6,586 nt of DNA from Bacteroidales bacterium (lineage in GTDB: Bacteria; Bacteroidota; Bacteroidia; Bacteroidales; 4484-276), in NCBI GenBank assembly GCA_029939965.1, contig JAOZRY010000170.1, forward strand, positions 1 through 6,586. The letters are read 5' to 3'. Positions within the stretch are counted from its first letter, which is position 1. Each line of letters opens with the position of its first letter. Below are positions 1 to 5,532 of the stretch, piece by piece. The translations under genes and the position numbers were made by a program. Under the pieces are notes generated by a model that saw only the letters and a program-made list of their open reading frames with translations, searched no databases and was not told the origin of the DNA.

Positions 1-686
1 GGATCGGACAATGTAGTAGTGCTTTTTACGAATATATTATCAATGCCAAAAGATTCATTATTGGCGTTAGCATCACATACGATTCTAATGTGAAGATTTG
101 TCCCACTACCTGTGAAATTATCTGAAGTAATGGTTTGTAAATCATAGTTAAGTTGCGTTCCATTTATTGTATTGATACCACCTGAAGAATTACCTTGAAG
201 TTCAATAAAACTATTAAATTGTGTTGTTGTTTCAAAGTAAAAAAGAGTTTGCCATGGTCCTGCATCAAAACAGTACTCTATACGCAAATCATCGGCATTA
301 TCCCAAAGATCAGGTATTGCTCCAAAATCAGCAGAAAAAGATAAATTTGAATATCCTGATACATCAATTGACGAAAGTGTTAATATTCCGGGATTTGCTG
401 AATTAATACTGTTGGGATTTGCTCCAACAAATAACCAATTCCCTGAAACATTAGTATATGGGCCTCCTCCTGCTACAAAAGAGTCATAAATATCAGGATC
501 GCTGGGTTCAGCTCGGTGGAAATATTGATCGCCGGGATCGGCAGACGGCAATTGCGAGGGCGTATGAGAATAACCATCTAAATCTGTTTCGAAACTCTGG
601 GAATAAATCACAGTTTGCCCCCAGCTACTTTGCATTGTAAAAGACAATGCACAACTTATTAAAAATAAAGTAATTAATTTTTTCAT
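1..686 (-). CDS. secreted surface protein, jelly-roll-like N-terminal part (partial, C-terminus off the left edge)
   Basis: An open frame runs from the ATG at 686 to the window edge without a stop: 228 codons, C-terminus missing. Residues 1-23 form a signal peptide (MKKLITLFLISCALSFTMQSSWG, with cleavage likely near GQ-TVIY). The mature start, YSQSFETDLDGY, and later segments such as SSIDVSGYSNLSFSADFG, DDLRIEYCFDAGPW and a terminal FGIDNIFV are the pattern of Bacteroidota exported beta-sandwich modules (concanavalin A/jelly-roll-like), in which a Phe-x-Ile-Asp-Asn-Ile strand closes the domain. Such proteins often end in a type IX secretion sorting domain, but that end is not in the window. 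The composition (many Asn, Ser, Thr, Gly, Asp; few Lys) suits an extracellular protein. No Shine-Dalgarno is seen, and the gene starts 31 bp after the stop of the small gene at 718-894, so the two are probably co-transcribed. The substrate or ligand is unknown. The frame and signal peptide are seen directly; the fold is inferred. Confidence 0.85.
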   Translation of the reverse strand, partial: MKKLITLFLISCALSFTMQSSWGQTVIYSQSFETDLDGYSHTPSQLPSADPGDQYFHRAEPSDPDIYDSFVAGGGPYTNVSGNWLFVGANPNSINSANPGILTLSSIDVSGYSNLSFSADFGAIPDLWDNADDLRIEYCFDAGPWQTLFYFETTTQFNSFIELQGNSSGGINTINGTQLNYDLQTITSDNFTGSGTNLHIRIVCDANANNESFGIDNIFVKSTTTLSD

Positions 687-717
687 AACTTAAATATTTC
701 GTGAAAATGTTTATTAT

Positions 718-894
718 TTAATTGTCTGATTTTCTTTTTTTTGAATTTGTTTGATAGAGGAGTTTACTTACAATCCTGTTCTTGGTCTTTTCCCTGTCAA
801 TTAAATTTTCAATTTCTTTTTCCAATGATTTCTCTTCAGGTTTTCCCTGAAGAGCTTTGGCTTTTTTGTTAGGCGTATTTTTCATCTTTATCAT
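718..894 (-). CDS. small basic coiled-coil-like hypothetical protein, 58 aa
   Basis: This frame encodes 58 residues from ATG 894 to TAA 718; a second in-frame ATG at 885 (Met4) could be the real start. The protein is very rich in Lys and Glu. A central amphipathic helix is likely (about residues 21-47, KSLEKEIENLIDREKTKNRI), and the tail is basic (SKKRKSDN). It has no Cys, no signal peptide and no membrane segment, so it is probably cytoplasmic, and its charge could suit nucleic-acid or ribosome binding; that is inference. Support for a real gene comes from the Bacteroidota-type promoter at 912-944, about 18 bp upstream of the ATG, and from its place as first gene before the secreted protein at 1-686. 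I do not recognise the family. It could instead be a chance frame in the leader of the secreted-protein gene. Confidence 0.55.
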   Translation of the reverse strand: MIKMKNTPNKKAKALQGKPEEKSLEKEIENLIDREKTKNRIVSKLLYQTNSKKRKSDN

Positions 895-907
895 ATTTAT
901 ATTTTCT

Positions 908-938
908 TAGGCGAAAGTACAGACACAGGTAGGCGAAA
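908..938 (-). repeat. direct repeat TTTCGCCTA x2 over the promoter (candidate operator)
   Basis: The 9-mer TTTCGCCTA (plus strand TAGGCGAAA) occurs twice, at 938-930 and 916-908, 22 bp apart, about two helical turns. One copy lies just downstream of the -33 TTTG, and the other overlaps the -7 box and start region. Two same-face direct repeats across a promoter are the usual layout of a regulator binding site. Which regulator would bind is unknown, and chance is possible for two 9-mers. Confidence 0.35.
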
Positions 939-944
939 TGCAAA
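912..944 (-). promoter_or_regulatory. Bacteroidota-type promoter for the 894/686 unit
   Basis: On the minus strand a TTTG (944-941) is followed after 21 bases by TACTTTCG (919-912), a 7 of 8 match to the TAnnTTTG -7 box used by the Bacteroidota housekeeping sigma factor. Transcription would begin around 905, giving a leader of about 10 bases rich in A before ATG 894. It fits the start of the small gene, and no comparable site precedes ATG 686. Confidence 0.6.
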
Positions 945-1140
945 AAAACGACCTTAGTTATAATTGGGAGCACCTTAACTGTACCTTAATCGAAAAGTTA
1001 AGAGTTTGGTTTTTTGGTGTTTACGACTGCAACTTTTTTGCAGCTTTTCGAGCCGTAGCCATAGCTTTTTGCAGATTCGGGGGACTATCCATGACAAGAA
1101 GATTGAAAAACAAGCAAAGAATACTCTGTTATTTCAAGTA
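945..1140. other. intergenic stretch without a convincing gene
   Basis: No frame here looks like a known protein. A 7-bp inverted repeat, CTTAACT (974-980) / AGTTAAG (996-1002), lies about 30 bp upstream of the -33 element of the minus-strand promoter; on the plus strand it is followed by T-rich sequence and could be a weak terminator. A second small hairpin, CTGCAA (1027-1032) / TTGCAG (1038-1043) with a 5-base loop, is followed by CTTTTCG. On the minus strand, 1092-1021 encodes a short Ala/Lys-rich frame of 23 codons ending KAAKKLQS, possibly the remnant tail of a lost gene; it is too short to call. Confidence 0.4.
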
Positions 1141-1155
1141 AGTAGCCCGGGAAAA

Positions 1156-1238
1156 AGTCATCCGATGAACACCTTCAAGTAGCATTACTGCCCACCCGGG
1201 TTATGGTATGTTGCCCGTGCAGAATTCATCGGATGACT
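1156..1238. repeat. perfect 14-bp inverted repeat enclosing 55 bp
   Basis: AGTCATCCGATGAA at 1156-1169 is exactly complementary to TTCATCGGATGACT at 1225-1238, with 55 bases between the arms. The arms do not extend further in either direction. The spacing is too long for an ordinary terminator. It could mark the two ends of a small inserted element or the foot of a larger folded structure. Confidence 0.65.
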
Positions 1239-1343
1239 AATATCCGGTTTAGGTCTGTAGGAATCTTTTCTATTGAGAAGCGAGGATATCCGAACGGTAG
1301 ATTTATCGGGCAATTTATTCGTTTTGCTCCCTGAATTATGCAA

Positions 1344-1359
1344 AGGGCGTAAACGCCCT
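1344..1359. repeat. short GC-rich hairpin, AGGGCG-TAAA-CGCCCT
   Basis: This is a perfect 6-bp stem around a TAAA loop; T1350-A1353 could also pair and close it further. It is not followed by a T-tract on either strand, so it is unlikely to be a rho-independent terminator. It is one unit of the palindrome-rich block at 1141-1480. Confidence 0.6.
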
Positions 1360-1390
1360 GGAAAGGAGTGTTGTGGGAGCGCGTTGTATT

Positions 1391-1410
1391 CCCGGCCATG
1401 AATGGCCGGG
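1391..1410. repeat. near-perfect REP-like palindrome, CCCGGCCAT-GA-ATGGCCGGG
   Basis: All nine bases of each arm pair, with only two bases (GA) at the tip. GCTACGG follows directly on the plus strand. The stem has seven G-C pairs and sits in an AT-rich genome, with no T-tract, which suggests a dispersed repeat rather than a terminator. Copies elsewhere in the genome would be expected if this is a REP-type element. Confidence 0.6.
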
Positions 1411-1505
1411 CTACGGATAGGGGCTGCGAATAGCGGGGTTGTGGTTAGTTGGGTAAAAAATTCATAGCCGGGAGGATTAAAGTTTGATTGAAAATAATAC
1501 TTGAA

Positions 1506-1526
1506 AACTTTGCATTTTGTGAAGTT
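1506..1526 (+). promoter_or_regulatory. candidate HigA/HigBA autoregulatory operator
   Basis: An imperfect palindrome, AACTT-tg-CA-ttt-TG-tg-AAGTT, overlaps the -33 element and the spacer of the higBA promoter: the 5-bp outer arms and inner CA/TG pairs match about a centre at 1516. A related half-site, GAAAAACTT, recurs just upstream of the toxin ATG (about 1546-1554). Antitoxins with helix-turn-helix domains normally repress their own operon from such sites. The match is modest and unproven. Confidence 0.4.
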
Positions 1527-1539
1527 GCCGTTATCTTTG
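1509..1539 (+). promoter_or_regulatory. Bacteroidota-type promoter of the higBA operon
   Basis: TTTG at 1509-1512 is followed after 19 bases by TATCTTTG at 1532-1539, an exact match to TAnnTTTG at the expected spacing. Transcription should start around 1545, about 13 bases before ATG 1558. The promoter therefore lies inside the longer open frame that reaches back to a TTG at 1501, which argues for ATG 1558 as the toxin start. Confidence 0.8.
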
Positions 1540-1557
1540 CACATCGAAAAACTTACA

Positions 1558-1851
1558 ATGAGAATAAGGAATAGAACACTTTTAGACAAATTTGTAAAGA
1601 AACATGCTGATTCGTTTAAGGCAATACAGAGGTTCATTGATATCGTTGAAGAAGCTGAATGGCAGAATCTAAACGATATCAAAAACGATTTCAATTCGGT
1701 AGATTACGTTACTAATGAACGATATGTATTTGATATTAGAGGGAATAAATATAGAATCATTGCAGTCATCATTTTTGTTGGAGGTGTTTTTTCGATACGT
1801 TTTGTAGGCACACATGCTGAATACGACAAGATAGATGCTAAACAGATTTGA
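1558..1851 (+). CDS. higB: HigB-family type II toxin (RelE-like mRNA interferase), 97 aa
   Basis: This is the toxin of a type II toxin-antitoxin pair. The family (HigB_toxin, RelE superfamily) cleaves mRNA, typically on the ribosome, and stops growth when the antitoxin is lost. The 97-residue length is normal. Recognisable features are an N-terminal MRIRNRTLLDKFVKKH, a central AEWQNLNDIKNDF, then VFDIRGNKYRIIAVIIF and the C-terminal family signature IRFVGTHAEYDKID. Basic and aromatic residues in the RGNKYR and IRFVGTHAEYDKI segments are likely to form the RNA-binding and catalytic face. ATG 1558 is chosen over upstream in-frame starts because the promoter at 1509-1539 lies before it and family members begin with this MRI-type start. 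The antitoxin follows 17 bp after the TGA, so the operon has the toxin-first order characteristic of higBA. No truncation or frameshift is seen, so the gene looks intact. Confidence 0.9.
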   Translation: MRIRNRTLLDKFVKKHADSFKAIQRFIDIVEEAEWQNLNDIKNDFNSVDYVTNERYVFDIRGNKYRIIAVIIFVGGVFSIRFVGTHAEYDKIDAKQI

Positions 1852-1868
1852 CAAAAGGAATAGAAATC

Positions 1869-2285
1869 ATGGAAAAGAAATTTATTGATATTACTGAAAT
1901 TCATACACCTGAATTATTTAAACAAGTGTCGGAATATACCGATGCTTTGATTGTAGAAGCAACGGCAAATGGATCGTTGGATGAACAAGGAGCAAACAAC
2001 GAATATACGCGCGAAATAGGACGTGTAGGGCGCATGTGCGCTGACTACGAAAGTATGTACTTGAAATTTGAACACTTAAAATTCAAATCTCCTTTGGTAG
2101 TTTCAATTGAAAAGGAAATGGAAAAACGCCATATTAAACAGCGCCAAACAGCTATATTACTTGATGTAAAAGAATCTACTTTTAGTCAAATAATGACCGG
2201 AAAGCGGCCAGTATCGATGCGTATGGCCAAGTGCTTATACAAAAAACTGAATATTGATCCGGGATTGATCCTGGAGTTTTCGTAA
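1869..2285 (+). CDS. higA: HigA-type antitoxin, XRE helix-turn-helix at the C-terminus, 138 aa
   Basis: This is the antitoxin and probable autorepressor partner of the upstream toxin. Residues 1 to about 75 are helical and acidic and include DEQGANNEYTREIGRVGRMCADYE, the pattern of the COG5499-like HigA N-terminal segment, likely to bind the toxin. Residues of about 85-135 form an XRE/HTH_3 domain: IEKEMEKRHIKQRQTAILLDV (helices 1-2), KESTFSQIMTGKRPVSMRMA (recognition helix and following turn), then KKLNIDPGLIL. Start: ATG 1869 has AAAAGGAA at about 1853-1860 at good spacing. A TTG at 1848 overlapping the toxin stop is possible and would add seven residues, but is less likely. The gene ends 96 bp from the convergent response regulator gene. 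Full length, no damage seen. Confidence 0.85.
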   Translation: MEKKFIDITEIHTPELFKQVSEYTDALIVEATANGSLDEQGANNEYTREIGRVGRMCADYESMYLKFEHLKFKSPLVVSIEKEMEKRHIKQRQTAILLDVKESTFSQIMTGKRPVSMRMAKCLYKKLNIDPGLILEFS

Positions 2286-2322
2286 ATAGAACAAACATCC
2301 CAACAACTATTTAAGAACTGCC

Positions 2323-2354
2323 ATGGCTTTTTAGTTGCAGCTGGTTTTAGCCAT
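2323..2354. terminator. weak candidate hairpin between convergent genes
   Basis: ATGGCT (2323-2328) pairs with AGCCAT (2349-2354) around a 20-base loop. On the plus strand it would follow higA and on the minus strand the response regulator gene. The stem is short, the loop long and no good T-tract follows the stem in either direction, so this is only the best candidate for a shared terminator in the 96-bp gap. An AATTTAAATT palindrome lies nearer the regulator gene. Confidence 0.2.
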
Positions 2355-2381
2355 TCGACAGGCTCTATTTACAGGATCAAT

Positions 2382-3242
2382 TTAAATTCCTGCAATGTAC
2401 TCGGTGAGACTTTGAAAGTGTTTAAGGCCGATTTTTTTACGGATTTTAGCGCGGTTTACTTCTATGGAGCCGGGTGTGGAAAGTAGCAGCACAGCAATTT
2501 CTTTGGTGTTCAAATACATTTTCAGAAAAGTACAGATTTTTTTCTCGGTGGGTGTAAAGTCGGGATGTAGCTTATCGAGTCGTTCATAAAAATCGGCATG
2601 AACATCTCTGAATTGTGTTTCGAAAATATTCAGAAAATCGCTTTCATAGTTTGATTTGTTGTCTTGAATGATTTTCCTTATAATCTTCATTCCCTCCTTG
2701 TTAATGTATGGTATCAGTTTTTTCATTTCGAGCAGTAACTCCTGGTTCCTATTTTGATGATTGGAAAGGTGAAGGGCAGCAATGGCGAGTTCTTTCTTAT
2801 TGCGTTTTAGTTCGGTGTGTAAGCGCTCTTCCTCTTGTTTCAGGATGGTTTTGTTGGCTGTCGAAATTCGCAACATGGTTTTGGTTCGGGCTAATAATTC
2901 CGTTTTATCGATGGGTTTGCGGATGTAATCAACGGCACCCACCGACATAGCTGTCCTGAGATCATGGGGTGTCAACATAAAACCCGTTACCATAATCACC
3001 GGGATATTGCACAAGGCTTCGATTGATTGCAATTTTCCGATCAACTGCAGGCCGTCCATCACAGGCATCTCCCAATCGGTAAGTATCAGGTCGGGGACAA
3101 TCTTTTGAATCACCTGAAATGCCATTTCGCCATTTAGTGCCTGAAATAACTCGTAGGGTTCGCGCGATTCAATATAGCTGTTTACAATACATTCGAGGGC
3201 TGTGGGCTCATCGTCAACAATCAGTATTTTTTGTTTGTTCAT
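2382..3242 (-). CDS. response regulator: receiver, coiled-coil linker, LuxR-like HTH, 286 aa
   Basis: This is a cytoplasmic DNA-binding response regulator, presumably phosphorylated by the kinase encoded just upstream. Counting from ATG 3242, the receiver domain (about 1-125) has the acidic pair D10-D11 in ILIVDDE, phospho-acceptor D56 in LILTDWEMPVMDG, the switch Thr86 in MVTG and Lys109 in IRKPI, so all key residues are present. A long charged helical linker follows (about 128-182, KQEEERLHTELKRNKKEL). The C-terminal helix-turn-helix (about 222-272) reads LDKLHPDFTPTEKKICTFLKMYLNTKEIAVLL...IEVNRAKIRKKIGL, a Bacteroidota variant of the NarL/LuxR fold with TP-x-E-K-K-I-C and TKEIA in place of the classical signature. 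ATG 3242 is preferred over a TTG three codons earlier. The gene overlaps the end of the kinase gene by 29 bp, which suggests translational coupling; no Shine-Dalgarno is apparent. Its targets are unknown. Confidence 0.92.
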   Translation of the reverse strand: MNKQKILIVDDEPTALECIVNSYIESREPYELFQALNGEMAFQVIQKIVPDLILTDWEMPVMDGLQLIGKLQSIEALCNIPVIMVTGFMLTPHDLRTAMSVGAVDYIRKPIDKTELLARTKTMLRISTANKTILKQEEERLHTELKRNKKELAIAALHLSNHQNRNQELLLEMKKLIPYINKEGMKIIRKIIQDNKSNYESDFLNIFETQFRDVHADFYERLDKLHPDFTPTEKKICTFLKMYLNTKEIAVLLLSTPGSIEVNRAKIRKKIGLKHFQSLTEYIAGI

Positions 3243-5526
3243 TTTCGGCAAAGTTTATTAAACGCTTGTATTCATCTTTATTCTGCATGTTAATGGCATA
3301 AAATATCCGGGAAATCCACTCATTGACAGCACTTCCTGAGGTTTCTTTCAAAGGGTCGAGCACTTCACGAAAACGGGAAATCTCATATATTTCAAATTCG
3401 TTCACTTTTTTTGTTACTGCTTTCACGACTTCAAAATCGGTGTCAGAAAAAAGAAATTTACTTTTGAAATTGTAGGCAGTGTTTTCATTAGTTTCATTGA
3501 TTTTTGAAACATACGGAAGCGTGAACCAAAAATGAGTACCCTCCTCTGCATTACTACGGACACCTATTTTCCCGCTATGCGCTTCTATGGCCATCTTGCA
3601 AAAGGTAAGTCCCAGACCGGTGGAACGATGGGAGCTATCGTTGGTTTCTCCAAAATGGCGGTATTTATCGAAAATATAAGGCAGTGCTTCATTGGTAATC
3701 GGGACTCCATAATTACTTATCGAAATCTGCAGCATGTCGTCTTCTGATAGTTCGGTTTTAATGTCGATGCTTTTGTTGAGAGGCGAATAACGGATGGCAT
3801 TCGACATGAGGTTGTCGAATACGCGTATCATCACCTCATTATCAGTCATAATTTCATAATCTGTAAAATGTAAATGCAATTCCAGATTTTTCTCATTCAG
3901 ACTAATTTCCTGTCCATTGATAACGTCCTCCAAAATATTGCGTAGCGAATTTTGCTCTTTGTTGAGACGGAATTCGGTGGTTTCATATTTTTCCACATCC
4001 AGCATATTGGAGATAAGACGCAACATTTTACCTGCAGCATTGCGCACATTCCGGTTGCTGGTGTTTATGAGCACCTGACTTAAAGGGTTTTTTATGTCGT
4101 GTACCAGAGAGTGGGTCTGCGATTCCTTGAAGCTGTTCAGCTGTTTCAGCTTTTCATATTGTTCGCTAATTTTTTCGGACTGAGTTTCAATTTCCTCTTT
4201 TTGTGTTTCGATTTCCTTTTTTTGAAGTATCAGCTTACGGTTTGCTTTTTGTATATGTGCTAGGTTTCTGATTATAATCAAAGCAAACCCAATCATTAAT
4301 ATAAAACCTATGATAAAATAATTTCGTACGGTTTTCTGATGTTCTATTTTAGCTTCCTGTAAAGCATCCTTTTTAGCCTGTTCCGTGGTCAGTACTTCCT
4401 TTTCTTTTTCAAATTTATATTGATTCTCAATCGTGGTTATTTCTTTAATGTTGCTTTCGTTATATATACTGTCCGAAATATTTTTAAATATAACATGGTA
4501 TTTGTAGGCTTTTTTATAATTATTTGTTTTTTCATATATGAACGATAGCAATTCTGCTGCCTGCGATTTTTCTACAAGCCTATCCGTTTCATTGACTTCA
4601 TTGTTGGCTTTGAGCGCATATTTTAATGCTAAATTGTAAACACCCTGATAATAATAATAGTGTGCAATTGAATGATATGCAGTAAGCATACCGCGTTTAA
4701 AATTATTTTTTTCACTTATCGAAATTGCTTCAAAGAATTTTTGTTCCGCCGAATCATAATTTCCAAATTTCTCTTCAATTAGTCCATAGTGTATGAATGC
4801 AAGTGATAGTTTTTCATTGTCTTCCATGGTTTTGCAAAGCGGTATCAGTTTTTTTATATAGCGCAATGCCAACGAATCATTGTCTGTTAATCTATAAACA
4901 TTTACTATGTTTTGATACACAAGAAGCAGTTTTCTGTAGTCTTGTATTTCATTAAAATAATCGGCAACTTTTAAATAATACGGTAGCTCTTCATCTTTTT
5001 TGCCCATAAATCCAAATAATCCGGCAATGTTTAACTGGCAAACAGCAACAGAGTATTTATTTCCTATCTTATCGAACAGCGATAGTGTTTTTTGATAATT
5101 TTCCATTGCAAGCGGATAGTTTCCCTGCGAATTGTATATGTTACCAATATTATTGTAACATGCAGCCATGGTATGTTGATCGTTAATTTCCCGGCTAATT
5201 TTTATTGCTTGTTGGTAACAATGCAATGCTTTGGGAAAATCCTCTGTAAGCTTAAAATAGATTCCTTGTATTTTAAGGCTTTTTGCTTTCCCTTTTTTGT
5301 AAGCTGTAATATCCGAAAGGCTGTCGGCAAGTGTTGCATAATGCAGTGTAAGATCCAAATCATAAAAACGCATTCTAAAAGCGATATCGTTTAGGAGGTC
5401 TATTTTTATTGTATCCGTTTCTTTATGGTTCGCCAGCAGATTTTCGAGGCTGTCAATTTCGGCATTCTGAGAAAATATTGGCAGGTACAATATCATTAAA
5501 CTCAGATATAGTAAAATGTTTTTCAT
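3214..5526 (-). CDS. membrane sensor histidine kinase with periplasmic TPR domain, 770 aa
   Basis: This is the sensor of a two-component system. Order: signal peptide 1-19 (cleavage near FSQ-NAE); TPR-type helical repeats about 40-350, with classical segments such as ALHCYQQAIKI, ACYNNIGNIYNSQGNYPLAMENYQKTLSL and the YYYQGVYNLALKYALKA region; a helical region 360-400; one transmembrane segment about 403-419; a coiled coil 420-468 with repeated EIETQ-type heptads; the HisKA helix pair with phospho-acceptor H476 in VHDIKNPL; and HATPase_c about 555-671, with an N box (DNLMSNAIRYS, N576) and G2 (GLGL, 637-640). The G1 box reads ISNYGVPI, with Asn605 where Asp is usual. An extra domain of about 95 residues (675-770) follows the ATPase. 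The stimulus is unknown. AGAGGAAAAG precedes the ATG by about 12 bases, inside the end of the broken TPR gene. The operon continues into the response regulator, which overlaps its 3' end. Confidence 0.93.
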   Translation of the reverse strand: MKNILLYLSLMILYLPIFSQNAEIDSLENLLANHKETDTIKIDLLNDIAFRMRFYDLDLTLHYATLADSLSDITAYKKGKAKSLKIQGIYFKLTEDFPKALHCYQQAIKISREINDQHTMAACYNNIGNIYNSQGNYPLAMENYQKTLSLFDKIGNKYSVAVCQLNIAGLFGFMGKKDEELPYYLKVADYFNEIQDYRKLLLVYQNIVNVYRLTDNDSLALRYIKKLIPLCKTMEDNEKLSLAFIHYGLIEEKFGNYDSAEQKFFEAISISEKNNFKRGMLTAYHSIAHYYYYQGVYNLALKYALKANNEVNETDRLVEKSQAAELLSFIYEKTNNYKKAYKYHVIFKNISDSIYNESNIKEITTIENQYKFEKEKEVLTTEQAKKDALQEAKIEHQKTVRNYFIIGFILMIGFALIIIRNLAHIQKANRKLILQKKEIETQKEEIETQSEKISEQYEKLKQLNSFKESQTHSLVHDIKNPLSQVLINTSNRNVRNAAGKMLRLISNMLDVEKYETTEFRLNKEQNSLRNILEDVINGQEISLNEKNLELHLHFTDYEIMTDNEVMIRVFDNLMSNAIRYSPLNKSIDIKTELSEDDMLQISISNYGVPITNEALPYIFDKYRHFGETNDSSHRSTGLGLTFCKMAIEAHSGKIGVRSNAEEGTHFWFTLPYVSKINETNENTAYNFKSKFLFSDTDFEVVKAVTKKVNEFEIYEISRFREVLDPLKETSGSAVNEWISRIFYAINMQNKDEYKRLINFAENEQTKNTDC

Positions 5527-5532
5527 GGTGGT

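Larger units (their letters stand above)
1141..1480. repeat. palindrome-rich, GC-richer REP-like repeat block or mobile-element remnant
   Basis: This block is visibly richer in G and C than its flanks and carries several palindromes. They are: two CCCGGG sites (1146-1151, 1195-1200); a perfect 14-bp inverted repeat with arms 1156-1169 and 1225-1238; AGGGCG/CGCCCT at 1344-1359; and a 9-bp stem with a 2-base loop at 1391-1410. The minus strand is open through much of it, but the predicted peptide has no domain and an odd composition (Pro/Ser/Asn/Arg-rich), so I treat it as non-coding. Compact GC-rich hairpins of this kind resemble the REP elements moved by RAYT-type tyrosine transposases. No transposase is present here, so the assignment is inference. 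The block ends just before the promoter of the toxin-antitoxin operon. Confidence 0.55.

Noticed and set aside
1027..1043. CTGCAA/TTGCAG hairpin as a rho-independent terminator
   Set aside because: Stem of six pairs, short interrupted T-run, and no gene ending just upstream on the plus strand.
1021..1092. A 23-codon Ala/Lys-rich frame on the minus strand
   Set aside because: Too short, no promoter or neighbour to support it; perhaps a remnant of a lost gene's end.
938..1141. A 67-codon open frame on the plus strand
   Set aside because: Low-complexity Phe/Cys/Arg-rich peptide, no promoter or ribosome site, and it covers the two small hairpins of the intergenic stretch.
1185..1694. A 169-codon open frame on the minus strand
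   Set aside because: It crosses the palindrome-rich block and runs antisense through the higBA promoter and the start of the toxin gene. Its peptide has odd composition, encodes the hairpins, and shows no domain; the toxin frame is clearly the real one in the overlap.
2708..2950. Plus-strand frames opposite the response regulator and kinase (also 3532-3747 and 5092-5394)
   Set aside because: They are antisense to well-supported domains, lack plausible protein features, and have no promoters.
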